From Thalassobellus sediminis (lineage in GTDB: Bacteria > Bacteroidota > Bacteroidia > Flavobacteriales > Flavobacteriaceae), in contig NZ_JBISCD010000040.1 of assembly GCF_044386045.1 (NCBI RefSeq), positions 434,001-498,000 of the forward strand: a stretch of 64,000 nt of DNA, in the 5' to 3' direction. The position numbers were made by a program, and so were the translations under genes. The first letter of the stretch is position 1; each line of letters starts with the position of its first letter. Shown here piece after piece: positions 16,451 to 25,480 of this stretch. The notes below the pieces were generated by a model. The model saw only the letters and a list, made by a program, of their open reading frames with translations, made no database searches and was not told where the DNA came from.

Positions 16451-18934
16451 TTAAGATCCGCACATTAAGCAATCATCTCCTTCAGCTTCTTTAGCTTGTG
16501 CTATAAGTGCTTTCATTTCTTCGGCAGTCATAGGTTCTACTTCTGGTTCATTTTGCTTAGCAAATTTAGCGGCATTTTGAGCTGCTAATTTCTTTTTCTT
16601 TGATTCTTCTTTCTCTTGAGCAACATCATTAACTTCTACTACTTCAGCAACTGGTTCTTCTTTTTTAGCTGTATTTAAAGTAAATTTAATGGCATCAACA
16701 GCACTTTTAGTACGTAAATAATACATCCCTGTTTTTAAGCCACTTTTCCAAGCATAAAAATGCATTGATGTTAACTTAGCCATAGTTGCTCCTTCTAAGA
16801 ATAAGTTAAGCGATTGTGATTGATCTATAAAGTATCCTCGTTGACGAGACATATCTATAATATCTTTCATGCTTAACTCCCACACTGTTTTGTATAAGTC
16901 TTTTATATCTTGAGGAATGATATCGATTCCTTGTACCGAACCATTAGCTCTCATAATATCTTGTTTTAAACCTTCATTCCATAAACCTAAGTCTACTAAA
17001 TCTTCAAGTAAGTGCTTATTAACTACAATAAACTCACCAGATAATACACGACGTGTATATATATTAGATGTATATGGCTCAAAACACTCATTGTTACCAA
17101 GTATTTGAGATGTTGATGCTGTTGGCATTGGTGCTACTAATAATGAGTTACGCACACCGTTTTTAAGCACTTGTTTACGTAGTTTTTCCCAATCCCAATT
17201 ACCACTTAAATCGGCATCATTTAATCCCCAAAGGTTATGTTGAAAATCGCCTTTACTTATAGGTGACCCTTCATATGTTTGGTAAGGACCATCTGCTTTT
17301 GCTTCCTCCATACTTGCTGTTACAGCAGCATAATAAAGTGTTTCAAAAATATCTTGATTTAATTTTTTAGCCTCATCACTAGTAAAAGGCATACGTAATT
17401 TTATAAATGTATCTGCCAATCCTTGAACCCCAAGACCAATTGGTCTATGACGCATATTGGAGTTTTCTGCTTCTATTACTGGGTAGTAATTTCTATCAAT
17501 AACTCTATTTAAATTTTTAGTAACACGTTTTGTAATACGGAACAGTTCTTTATGATCGAACGCACCATTTTTAACAAACATTGGCAACGCTATAGATGCT
17601 AAATTACATACAGCTACCTCATCTGGTGATGTATACTCTAAAATCTCAGTACATAAATTTGAAGAACGAATGGTTCCTAAATTTTGTTGATTAGATTTAC
17701 GGTTAGCTGCATCTTTATACAACATATATGGAGTACCTGTCTCAATTTGAGATTCTAATATTTTCTCCCAAAGTTCACGTGCTTTTATAGTTTTACGTCC
17801 TTTTCCTTCTGCTTCATATTTCAAATATAAAGCTTCAAAAGCTTCACTATGGGCTTCATCCATTCCTGGACATTCGTTAGGACACATTAATGTCCAAGGT
17901 CCATCTTCTTCAACACGTCTCATGAATAAATCTGAAATCCACATCGCATAAAATAAATCACGCGCACGCATTTCTTCTTTACCATGATTTTTCTTTAAAT
18001 CTAAGAAATCAAAAATATCGGCATGCCAAGTTTCAATATAAATAGCAAAACTTCCTTTACGTTTTCCTCCTCCTTGATCTACATAACGAGCCGTGTCATT
18101 AAACACTTGAAGCATTGGTACAATACCATTACTTGTACCATTAGTACCTGCAATATAACTTCCTGTAGCACGCACATTATGAATAGCTAATCCTATTCCT
18201 CCGGCAGATTGTGAAATTTTTGCAGTTTGTTTTAATGTATCGTAAATCCCATCAATACTGTCTTCTTTCATTGTTAAAAGAAAACATGAAGACATTTGCG
18301 GTTTTGGTGTACCTGAATTGAATAATGTTGGTGTAGCGTGTGTAAAATATTTTTTAGACATAAGTTCGTATGTCTCAATAGCAGCATCTAAATCGTTTAA
18401 ATGAATGCCTATTGAAACACGCATAAGCATGTGCTGCGGACGTTCGGCAATTTGCCCGTTTAATTTCAAAAGATATGAACGTTCTAGTGTTTTAAAACCA
18501 AAATAATCATAACCAAAATCGCGATTGTATATAATAGTTGAATCTAGGCGATCTTTATTAGCCATAATTACTTCATATACATCATCAGCTAAAAGAGGTG
18601 CATCTTTACCTGTTCTTGGATTTACATACTTATGCAAATCTTCCATAACCTCACTAAAGGTTTTCTTTGTGTTTTTGTGTAAATTAGAAACAGAAATACG
18701 TGCTGCTAAACGTGCGTAATCTGGATGTGCAGTAGTCATGGTTGCAGCAATTTCTGCAGCTAGATTATCAAGTTCGCTGGTAGTAACACCATCATAAAGT
18801 CCTTCAATAACACGCATTGCTACTTTTAACGGATCTACTAATTCGTTTAATCCGTAACATAACTTACGTACTCTTGCTGTAATTTTGTCGAACATTATTT
18901 GTTCTTTTCTGCCATCTCTTTTTACTACATACAT
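16451..18934 (-). CDS. nrdA: Ribonucleoside-diphosphate reductase, alpha subunit (class I)
   Basis: The 827-residue large subunit reduces ribonucleoside diphosphates to the deoxy form. An N-terminal ATP-cone (about 1-90, starting MYVVKRDGRKEQI) indicates allosteric activity control. Catalytic features are present: SSCFLLTMKEDSIDG (redox cysteine), SNLCTEILEYTS (Asn/Cys/Glu active-site loop), VAVCNLASIALP (second redox cysteine) and the tyrosine pair in GMYYLRTKS. The C-terminal shuttle cysteines are in DDCLMCGS. A Lys/Glu-rich linker of about 60 residues precedes that tail. The gene follows nrdB on the same strand with a 174-nt spacer holding hairpins. Confidence 0.96.
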   Translation of the reverse strand: MYVVKRDGRKEQIMFDKITARVRKLCYGLNELVDPLKVAMRVIEGLYDGVTTSELDNLAAEIAATMTTAHPDYARLAARISVSNLHKNTKKTFSEVMEDLHKYVNPRTGKDAPLLADDVYEVIMANKDRLDSTIIYNRDFGYDYFGFKTLERSYLLKLNGQIAERPQHMLMRVSIGIHLNDLDAAIETYELMSKKYFTHATPTLFNSGTPKPQMSSCFLLTMKEDSIDGIYDTLKQTAKISQSAGGIGLAIHNVRATGSYIAGTNGTSNGIVPMLQVFNDTARYVDQGGGKRKGSFAIYIETWHADIFDFLDLKKNHGKEEMRARDLFYAMWISDLFMRRVEEDGPWTLMCPNECPGMDEAHSEAFEALYLKYEAEGKGRKTIKARELWEKILESQIETGTPYMLYKDAANRKSNQQNLGTIRSSNLCTEILEYTSPDEVAVCNLASIALPMFVKNGAFDHKELFRITKRVTKNLNRVIDRNYYPVIEAENSNMRHRPIGLGVQGLADTFIKLRMPFTSDEAKKLNQDIFETLYYAAVTASMEEAKADGPYQTYEGSPISKGDFQHNLWGLNDADLSGNWDWEKLRKQVLKNGVRNSLLVAPMPTASTSQILGNNECFEPYTSNIYTRRVLSGEFIVVNKHLLEDLVDLGLWNEGLKQDIMRANGSVQGIDIIPQDIKDLYKTVWELSMKDIIDMSRQRGYFIDQSQSLNLFLEGATMAKLTSMHFYAWKSGLKTGMYYLRTKSAVDAIKFTLNTAKKEEPVAEVVEVNDVAQEKEESKKKKLAAQNAAKFAKQNEPEVEPMTAEEMKALIAQAKEAEGDDCLMCGS

Positions 18935-18996
18935 TGTCTACACGGTTTTAGTTTTTCTGACACACCTTCAGAAAAATGGTTAGTTATTTATTCTAC

Positions 18997-19026
18997 ATTT
19001 TAGCTTTTATGATAATAAGCTAAAAT
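18997..19026 (-). other. Stem-loop in the nrdB-nrdA spacer
   Basis: ATTTTAGCTT (18997-19006) and AAGCTAAAAT (19017-19026) form a perfect 10-bp stem. Two smaller hairpins lie nearer nrdB (near 19070 and 19095-19110). They could set the relative amounts of nrdB and nrdA mRNA. Confidence 0.5.
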
Positions 19027-19108
19027 TCAGTTACTTTGGTTAATTTAAATAAATGGTACTTAGTTTAGTTTTCCATTGAATGGAATGTCATTTTAATTGA
19101 AAATTCAA

Positions 19109-20089
19109 TTAAAAATCGGCGTCAAAACTGAACTTATCCTTATCATCTTCTTTATTAAGAACACCAGCTTTTTGGTAATCTCCAACACGTTTCTCAAAGA
19201 AATTTGTTTTCCCTTGCAAAGAAATCATGTCCATAAAATCGAAAGGATTAGATGAATTATAAACTTTTTCGCATCCAAATTCAGTTAGTAATCTATCGGT
19301 TACAAACTCTAAATATTCTGTCATTAACTTAGCATTCATTCCAATTAAACTCGCTGGAAGCGATTCAGTAATAAATGAACGCTCAATATCTAAGGCGTCT
19401 GTTAATATTTGTGTAATTCTATCTTTTGGCACTTTATTTACAATATGATTTTCATGTAAATGCACAGCAAAATCACAATGTAAACCTTCATCTCTAGAAA
19501 TAAGTTCGTTAGAAAAGGTTAAACCAGGTAATAAACCACGTTTTTTAAGCCAAAATATTGAACAGAAACTTCCTGAAAAGAAAATACCTTCTACAGCTGC
19601 AAAAGCAATTAAACGCTCAGCAAAACTAGGAGAATCTATCCATTTAAGTGCCCATTCTGCTTTTTCTTTAATAGCAGGAAACACTTCAATAGCATTAAAT
19701 AACGCATCTTTTTCTTTATCGTCTTTTACGTATGTATCAATTAATAATGAATACACTTCAGAGTGAATGTTTTCCATCATAATTTGAAATCCATAAAAGA
19801 ATTTAGCTTCTGAATACTGTACTTCAGATACAAAATTTTCAGCTAAATTTTCATTTACAATACCATCACTAGCTGCAAAAAATGCTAAAACATGTTTAAT
19901 AAAATAACGTTCGTCATCATTTAATTTATTATTCCAATCATTAAGGTCTTGATGCAAATCAATTTCTTCGGCAGTCCAAATACTAGCCTCTTGCTTTTTA
20001 TACCATTCCCAAATATCATGATGTTGAATTGGAAAAATAACAAAACGATCTTTGTTTTCTTGAAGAATGGGTTCTATAGCTTGAGACAT
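19109..20089 (-). CDS. nrdB: Ribonucleoside-diphosphate reductase, beta subunit (class I)
   Basis: The 326-residue small subunit houses the di-iron/tyrosyl radical cofactor. The iron ligands and radical tyrosine are readable as ExxHxxxY in MMENIHSEVYSLLI (Glu106, His109, Tyr113). Further ligands are in AVEGIFFSGSFCSIFW and SRDEGLHCDFAVH. With the tyrosine present, it is of the classical Ia/Ib-like type rather than the tyrosine-less Ic type. The C-terminal KFSFDADF is the tail that docks on NrdA. It is the first gene of the nrdB-nrdA unit. No clear NrdR-type palindrome was found upstream. Confidence 0.96.
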   Translation of the reverse strand: MSQAIEPILQENKDRFVIFPIQHHDIWEWYKKQEASIWTAEEIDLHQDLNDWNNKLNDDERYFIKHVLAFFAASDGIVNENLAENFVSEVQYSEAKFFYGFQIMMENIHSEVYSLLIDTYVKDDKEKDALFNAIEVFPAIKEKAEWALKWIDSPSFAERLIAFAAVEGIFFSGSFCSIFWLKKRGLLPGLTFSNELISRDEGLHCDFAVHLHENHIVNKVPKDRITQILTDALDIERSFITESLPASLIGMNAKLMTEYLEFVTDRLLTEFGCEKVYNSSNPFDFMDMISLQGKTNFFEKRVGDYQKAGVLNKEDDKDKFSFDADF

Positions 20090-20383
20090 TGGATTTTTTC
20101 TTTTTTTATAAAATTAAACGAAAATTTGCTTTGATTTCGGGTTAACAAAGATTGGAAAATGTAGCCATAAATGAAAGGCATAGTTATAAACATTGTCAAC
20201 AAGTTTTTAACAAAACTTAACAAATTTTGACAATTACAAAAAACCTTACGTTATTGTAATTATTTGATTTTCAGCAATTTAATTTTGACAAAAATCGCTT
20301 AAGCACTATAAAATAAGGATTCTTAATTTTAAAAAGTTTACAAAAAAAATTGAAGATTATTTTAAATTTTAAAATAGGCTAGA
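20090..20383. other. Spacer upstream of nrdB
   Basis: The spacer is non-coding and AT-rich. It contains several TTGACA-like and TTAACAAA stretches (20190-20240), with TTGTCA at 20197 and TGACAA at about 20228 in inverted orientation, and a minus-strand AATCTTTG (near 20143-20150) that may be the nrdB -7 element. No gene or RNA is recognised. Confidence 0.4.
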
Positions 20384-20953
20384 TTAACTTTTTTTAGAAT
20401 TGGCTACTTTTTCCAACTCCATGTACCAATCTTCACCAAATTTTCTAATTAAGGCTTCTTTTACAAATTTATAGACAGGAACACCTAATTCTTCACCAAG
20501 AGTACAGGCATCATCACAAATTTGCCATTTATGATAATTTACAGCAGAAAACTCACTATAATCTTGTACTCTAACAGGATATAAATGACAAGATACTGGT
20601 TTTTTCCAAGACACTTCGCCTTGATTATAGGCTTCTTCAATAGCACAAAGCGCTACTTTTTTATCATCAAAAATAACATATGCACAATCAGCCCCATTAA
20701 TTAAAGGTGTTTCTAATTCACCATCTTCAGAGGTTGTATATGAACCTTGAGACTCTATAGCATTTATACCTTCCTTTCGTAAAAAAGGTTTTACTTTAGG
20801 ATAAATATCTTCCAATATTTTAGCCTCATCTGCCTCTAAAGGCGCTCCAGCATCACCATCGATACAACAGGCTCCTTTACAAGCAGATAGGTTACATAGA
20901 AAATCTTTTTCTATAATATCTTCCGAAACAATGGTCTTTCCTATTTGAAACAT
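20384..20953 (-). CDS. DUF3109 family cysteine-rich protein
   Basis: The 189-residue cytosolic protein has the cysteine pattern of DUF3109, a YkgJ-like metal or Fe-S cluster-binding family: FLCNLSACKGACCIDGDAG near the N-terminus, ADCAY and ALCAIEEA in the middle, and VSCHLYPVR and WQICDDACTLG later. About ten cysteines in 189 residues is striking. The function is unknown; metal binding follows from the cysteines, and redox or iron-sulfur chemistry is inference. It is transcribed from its own ATG (20953), divergent from the marC unit and upstream of nrdB on the same strand with a 294-nt gap. Confidence 0.85.
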   Translation of the reverse strand: MFQIGKTIVSEDIIEKDFLCNLSACKGACCIDGDAGAPLEADEAKILEDIYPKVKPFLRKEGINAIESQGSYTTSEDGELETPLINGADCAYVIFDDKKVALCAIEEAYNQGEVSWKKPVSCHLYPVRVQDYSEFSAVNYHKWQICDDACTLGEELGVPVYKFVKEALIRKFGEDWYMELEKVANSKKS

Positions 20954-21018
20954 AAATTATTTATCTTGTTGTCTGCAAAAATAGTTAACTTTAGGTGAAT
21001 TTTATTAAGATAATAAGC

Positions 21019-21026
21019 TACTTTTG
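21019..21026 (+). promoter_or_regulatory. -7 promoter element of the marC unit
   Basis: TACTTTTG matches TAnnTTTG exactly. Transcription would start near 21030, leaving a leader of about 110 nt before marC that contains a 23-codon upstream frame. Confidence 0.5.
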
Positions 21027-21057
21027 CGGAAAAATTCAAATCATTTTTTTAGATGTT

Positions 21058-21129
21058 ATGAATTTTAAATTACAGTTTTTCCAAGAATGTCAAACCAATA
21101 GAAGCGCAGCAAGCTGTGAGACAATTTAA
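21058..21129 (+). CDS. Possible 23-residue leader peptide upstream of marC
   Basis: ATG 21058 opens a 23-codon frame ending in TAA at 21127-21129, 11 nt before marC. It overlaps an even smaller ATG-TTA-TGA frame by ATGA. The predicted peptide contains two cysteines. A short CAGC/GCTG stem lies inside. It may be a regulatory upstream frame or chance; no ribosome-binding site is convincing. Confidence 0.25.
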   Translation: MNFKLQFFQECQTNRSAASCETI

Positions 21130-21140
21130 AACTCAAAACG

Positions 21141-21728
21141 ATGCAATTTAATTTTAAAGAAATATTTACTGCTTTTATGATACTATTTGCAGTAATAGAT
21201 ATTATTGGAAATATTCCAATTGTCATTGATTTACGAAAAAAAGTTGGTCATATACAAAGTGGAAAAGCGGCTGTAATTGCTGGAGTTATTTTAATTGTTT
21301 TCCTTTTTTTAGGAAAAAGTATTTTAACCCTTATTGGTATTGATGTAAATTCATTTGCTGTAGCAGGTGCTTTTATATTATTTTTTATTGCTTTAGAAAT
21401 GATTTTAGGTATTACATTATATAAACAAGAAGAACATACTGCTCTAACAGCCTCTATTTTTCCTTTAGCCTTTCCTCTTATTGCTGGACCAGGAAGCTTA
21501 ACCACTTTACTTTCATTAAGAGCCGAATTTAGAATAGAAAATATTATTGTTGCAGTTTTAATGAATGTTCTTATTATCTTTATAGTATTAAAAACATCTG
21601 GGAAAATTGAGCGTATTTTAGGAGCTAATGGTATAAACATTATTCGTAAAGTTTTTGGGGTAATTTTGCTAGCTATTGCTGTTAAATTATTTGCACATAA
21701 TATTAAAGCACTTTTTGATCTTGTATAA
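21141..21728 (+). CDS. MarC-family integral membrane protein
   Basis: The 195-residue product has six hydrophobic segments and the MarC/YchE family layout: FTAFMILFAVIDIIGNIPI at the N-terminus, GIDVNSFAVAGAFILFFIALEMILG, FPLAFPLIAGPGSLTTLLSL with the conserved PLIAGPG signature, and a C-terminal RKVFGVILLAIAVKLFAHNIK. The molecular function of the family is unsettled; the older link to antibiotic resistance was not upheld and some members are annotated as amino-acid transporters. It is the first of three plus-strand genes 19 nt or less apart. Confidence 0.88.
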   Translation: MQFNFKEIFTAFMILFAVIDIIGNIPIVIDLRKKVGHIQSGKAAVIAGVILIVFLFLGKSILTLIGIDVNSFAVAGAFILFFIALEMILGITLYKQEEHTALTASIFPLAFPLIAGPGSLTTLLSLRAEFRIENIIVAVLMNVLIIFIVLKTSGKIERILGANGINIIRKVFGVILLAIAVKLFAHNIKALFDLV

Positions 21729-21747
21729 AAATGATAAATAGAAACGC

Positions 21748-21951
21748 ATGAAAATATTAACTATTACAATAAGTGTCATTGCTTTAGGGCTTATGATTTT
21801 CAACTTTACTAAAGTTGACTTTAACACTCCTTTTGAAGGAGAAAGTACGATTGCATTAATTACTATTGCAGCATCTCTTTGCGTGATATTAATGATGGCT
21901 ATTTTAAGAACTTCAAAACGTATTGAACAAAAAGTAAAAGGACGCCATTAA
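21748..21951 (+). CDS. Small two-helix membrane protein
   Basis: The product has 67 residues with two hydrophobic segments (about 4-20 and 36-54) and a basic C-terminus (RTSKRIEQKVKGRH). Its stop overlaps the start of the following gene (TAATG, sharing base 21951), so the two are probably translationally coupled. The family is not recognised. Because of the coupling, it may act with the flavoprotein encoded next, for example as its membrane anchor; this is inference. Confidence 0.7.
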   Translation: MKILTITISVIALGLMIFNFTKVDFNTPFEGESTIALITIAASLCVILMMAILRTSKRIEQKVKGRH

Positions 21952-22553
21952 TGTATGATGCTTTAATAATTGGAGGCGGTGCCGCTGGCATGTCTTGCGT
22001 ATTGGTTTTAGGTTCTGCTAAAAACAAAGCCTTTGCTACAAATAAGCGTGTTGGTATTATTACACACCAAAAAACATCGCATTTACAAACAGCCTTATTT
22101 AATAATGTTTTAGGTCTAGAACCCGGAACAACAGGCGCTTCTATTTTAGAAAATGGCAAAAAACAACTTACCTCTTTATATCCTCATGTTGAACAAATAG
22201 ACAAAGAGAAAGTTTGCGACGTATCTAAATCTGATAACGGATTTATAGTTAAGACCAATAAAAACACCTACACTTCTAAAATTGTTGTTATAGCCGTTGG
22301 CTATACCAATTTAATGACTATTAAAGGTCTTGAAAATTATATAAAACCACATCCAAGAGCTGCTATTGAAAAAGATCGTATTTGGCTAAAAAACACAGAC
22401 CATTTAATTGAAGAAAACTTATATGTCGCAGGCTCTTTAGCTGGTTGGCGTAGTCAATTTGCTATTTGTTCAGGTAGTGGCGCACATGTAGCAACAGATA
22501 TTCTTACGCTTTGGAATAATGGGAAGCACGTTAAAGTGCATGATAAAATTTAA
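21951..22553 (+). CDS. Short one-domain FAD-dependent oxidoreductase (thioredoxin-reductase-like)
   Basis: The 200-residue product begins with a Rossmann FAD motif (ALIIGGGAAGMSCVLVL) and ends with the second FAD motif (ENLYVAGSLAGWRSQFAICSGSGAHVATDIL), as in thioredoxin reductases. The roughly 120-residue NADPH-binding insertion and the CxxC redox pair are absent, so only the FAD half remains. The middle keeps a strand carrying VVIAVGYTN. Such proteins cannot use NADPH in the usual way and may take electrons from a partner. It is coupled to the preceding small membrane protein gene. It is not a frameshifted fragment: both FAD motifs sit in one continuous frame. Confidence 0.78.
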   Translation: MYDALIIGGGAAGMSCVLVLGSAKNKAFATNKRVGIITHQKTSHLQTALFNNVLGLEPGTTGASILENGKKQLTSLYPHVEQIDKEKVCDVSKSDNGFIVKTNKNTYTSKIVVIAVGYTNLMTIKGLENYIKPHPRAAIEKDRIWLKNTDHLIEENLYVAGSLAGWRSQFAICSGSGAHVATDILTLWNNGKHVKVHDKI

Positions 22554-22574
22554 TTTCATATAAAGAAATAACAT

Positions 22575-25322
22575 TTATCGCTTTAATGTAAAATGCCCAT
22601 TTTTTGATACTCCATCTGAAAAAATAACTCTAAACCAATAATCATTTGAAGGCATACTAATACCATTATAATTACCATCCCAACTTCTATTACTCGAAGT
22701 TAAAAGTTTTAAAAGTCTTCCATATCTATCATAAATATAAAGGGAATAATTTAAATCTGTATCTCCAGCTAAATTCCAAAAATCATTAACTCCATCGTTA
22801 TTTGGTGTAAAAAATCTTGGGAAATATAAAATTGAAACTAATTCCTCAAACCAACCACAACCATTTTTCTCGCGGCCAAAAACAGTATATTCCCCTCCCA
22901 ATAAATTATTAAAAATTGACGATGATTGATAGTTAATTCCATCAATTGAATATTCGTATTCTATTGGAGAATTAACAAATATCTCAATACTATTATTATC
23001 ACTAAGTCCTTTAGTTTTTATAGTATAATTATAAAACTTAAAAAGCTCTATAAACTTTACTTCAACTGTTGACGACACTGTTGCGCAAGAACTTTCTAAA
23101 CCAACACTATACGAATACAAACCTGGTTCGTCAATTAAAGGGTCGAAAACGCCTGTGCCACTTGACGGCTGAGGGCTCCAAACACCTCCAGAATCGGGAT
23201 TTCCTAAGAGGGAATCAAATAAATCGACAGGTTGACTTCTTATACATATTTCCAATTCACTATCGGTTCCTGCATTAGGCAGTAACGTTTCTATTTGAAC
23301 TTCTACCTGAGAAGAATCACTACCACATAAACCATACGAAATGGTATAGATATAAACACCAGCATCATCAATAATAGGGTCAAAAACGCCTGTGCCACTT
23401 GTTAGTTCTGGACTCCAAACACCTCCAGAATCAGGATCCCCCAATAAAACATCGAATAAATCTATTGGGTCATCTGTATAACAAACTTTTAAAACTTCAT
23501 CTCCTCCTGCTACCGGCAGCTCTGTTTTAATGTCAACACTAACTTCTGAAAAACCACTACAGGCATCACTAAGGAAAGTATACTTATAAACACCTCCAGA
23601 ATCAATAGCAGGGTCAAACAATCCTGTTTCACTTGTTAAAGTAGGACTCCAATCACCTCCAGCATCTGGTGTCCCCATTAAACTATTAAATAAATCTATT
23701 GGAGCGTCATAAATACAAACTACTACACTACCATTTTCACCAATATCAAAAGAGCTATCTTGCTGAAAATCAAAAACTCCATTACCATCTGCATCAAGAG
23801 GAGTTGTATAACCATCAAAAACTCCAATTACCAAACCATTTAAATCAACAGAAACAGGTAAACTACCTAATACCCCATCTTGATCACCATCAGAAAAACC
23901 AGCTTCTATAACATCCAAACAACCGTCGTTATCACTATTCAAATCACGATAATCTGGAAAATTGTCATTATCAGTATCTCTATCTAAAAGGCCTGCTTGT
24001 TCAACAACATCTAAAATACCATCATTATCATCGTCTAAATCAATATCATTTGTAACACCATCTTCATCAAAATCATTAGGGCAATTTTCTATTATTTCAG
24101 ATTTAGTTAAACATGCAGAAGGGTTTCCAAAAATATTAATATCCCCAAAAACAGTTCCGTTAGTTAATAAATTACATAAAGCAGCGCAATCTGTTAATAG
24201 TATATTATCTCTTAAAAGTATCGCTGACCCACCAGTAACTCCAACTTTACTTAAACTCTCTAAACCTAATAAACTTGTTATAGATTCATTAAAAGAAATA
24301 TTTAAAATTCCTGTAGTTGATAAATTACTAAACCCTATTAAGCTGATTAATTTTTCATTATTTGTAATATCCAACCCACCTTGTAGTTTAGTGAGTTTTT
24401 GAAACCCTGATATTACTGTTAGTAATGTGTTTTGATGAATATGAATATTACGTTGCGATGTATCTATAGCACCACCAATATAAATAACATTATTAAATCC
24501 ATTAATATCTGTAAGGCTAGTATCATCAATTTCTAAACTACTGCCTATAGTCTCTAATTTAGAGAAACTAGGTATACTTCGAATTTTACTCCCATGAAAA
24601 AGTATTTTACCCTGAACCGTATTTAAGTTTCTAAAACCTTGAACTGATACTAGTAAATAATTAAACTGAATAATTAAATCTTGTCCTATTTTTTTTAAAA
24701 AATTAAAACTATTTATAGAAGGTAAATCAATATTATCTTCTATGGTTAAATTACGACCTATGGCACTTAATTTTTTAAATTCTGGTATACTAATTAAATT
24801 TAAATTATCTGAAATACTCAAAGAACCATTGATACTAGACAAATTTTCAAATCCAGTTATACTTTCTAACCTAAAATTATCCTCTATATAAAGATTACCC
24901 TCAATTGTTTCTAAACTATCAAAGCCTCCAATGTTTTTGAGCGGTCCTGGTTGAAAAATAACAAAATCCCCTCCAATAACACTAAGTTTATTAATCCCTT
25001 CAATGGTTACCAAACTCCTATTATTTTCTAAGTAAATATTTTCCAATATAAACTCTAGATTCTGAAAATTAGTAACACTCGTTATTTCTGAACTTTCTAT
25101 TATAAGCGAACCTTCAATTCGTTTTACACTCTTTAAATTGGATATATCATTTGCTGAATAGCTAATAACTAAATCTCCTAATATAGTCTCACAATTTGGA
25201 TAATCCTCTATAAAATTAATTACATCTTCCTGAGTTAATAAATACACATCACCCGGTGGGCATTGAGAAAACACCGACTTGCATATTAAAAGCATAAAAC
25301 TCAATGTAACCAACTTATACAT
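22575..25322 (-). CDS. Large T9SS type-B cargo protein with LRR-like, TSP3 and tandem repeat modules
   Basis: The product has 915 residues with a signal peptide (to about residue 19). Residues about 30-385 are receptor-L-domain/LRR-like repeats (NLKSVKRIEGSLIIESSEIT, GFENLSSINGSLSISDN). A calcium-binding thrombospondin type-3 stretch follows (DFDEDGVTNDIDLDDDNDG). Then come three tandem copies of a module of about 65-70 residues, each with a variant of DLFDxLLGxPDSGGVWSP and GVFDPxIDxxGxYxYT. The C-terminus is a gliding-motility/type-B sorting domain (FFTPNNDGVNDFWNLAG to HFTLKR). It is exported by the type IX system and probably stays on the surface as an adhesin. A long palindrome lies just upstream of its start. 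Confidence 0.88.
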   Translation of the reverse strand: MYKLVTLSFMLLICKSVFSQCPPGDVYLLTQEDVINFIEDYPNCETILGDLVISYSANDISNLKSVKRIEGSLIIESSEITSVTNFQNLEFILENIYLENNRSLVTIEGINKLSVIGGDFVIFQPGPLKNIGGFDSLETIEGNLYIEDNFRLESITGFENLSSINGSLSISDNLNLISIPEFKKLSAIGRNLTIEDNIDLPSINSFNFLKKIGQDLIIQFNYLLVSVQGFRNLNTVQGKILFHGSKIRSIPSFSKLETIGSSLEIDDTSLTDINGFNNVIYIGGAIDTSQRNIHIHQNTLLTVISGFQKLTKLQGGLDITNNEKLISLIGFSNLSTTGILNISFNESITSLLGLESLSKVGVTGGSAILLRDNILLTDCAALCNLLTNGTVFGDINIFGNPSACLTKSEIIENCPNDFDEDGVTNDIDLDDDNDGILDVVEQAGLLDRDTDNDNFPDYRDLNSDNDGCLDVIEAGFSDGDQDGVLGSLPVSVDLNGLVIGVFDGYTTPLDADGNGVFDFQQDSSFDIGENGSVVVCIYDAPIDLFNSLMGTPDAGGDWSPTLTSETGLFDPAIDSGGVYKYTFLSDACSGFSEVSVDIKTELPVAGGDEVLKVCYTDDPIDLFDVLLGDPDSGGVWSPELTSGTGVFDPIIDDAGVYIYTISYGLCGSDSSQVEVQIETLLPNAGTDSELEICIRSQPVDLFDSLLGNPDSGGVWSPQPSSGTGVFDPLIDEPGLYSYSVGLESSCATVSSTVEVKFIELFKFYNYTIKTKGLSDNNSIEIFVNSPIEYEYSIDGINYQSSSIFNNLLGGEYTVFGREKNGCGWFEELVSILYFPRFFTPNNDGVNDFWNLAGDTDLNYSLYIYDRYGRLLKLLTSSNRSWDGNYNGISMPSNDYWFRVIFSDGVSKNGHFTLKR

Positions 25323-25334
25323 TCAATACATCTC

Positions 25335-25379
25335 TAATTTAGTTGACTAAATATATTAAATATTTGGTCAACTAAATTA
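25335..25379 (-). promoter_or_regulatory. 45-bp near-perfect palindrome upstream of the T9SS cargo gene
   Basis: Arms of 20 bp (25335-25354 and 25360-25379) match at 19 of 20 positions and flank a 5-nt loop. The outer core is TAATTTAGTTGAC/GTCAACTAAATTA. It ends 12 nt before the ATG at 25322. No T-tract follows, so it is unlikely to be a terminator. It could be an operator or a leader hairpin. Confidence 0.65.
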
Positions 25380-25480
25380 AATACGACGAAGACGGATTAG
25401 TATTACACCTCTAAAAGAATAAATATAAAGCTAGGGAATAATACAAAACATAAAGGTTCATAATAAAATTGAAAATTAAA

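Noticed and set aside
20090..20383. NrdR boxes upstream of nrdB
   Set aside because: No pair of 16-bp palindromes of the NrdR type could be found; only loose TTGACA-like and TTAACAAA stretches.
25335..25379. Palindrome as a terminator of the S41 peptidase operon
   Set aside because: It lies over 100 nt after that operon, has no T-tract in the minus direction and ends 12 nt before the next ATG; an operator or leader hairpin fits better.
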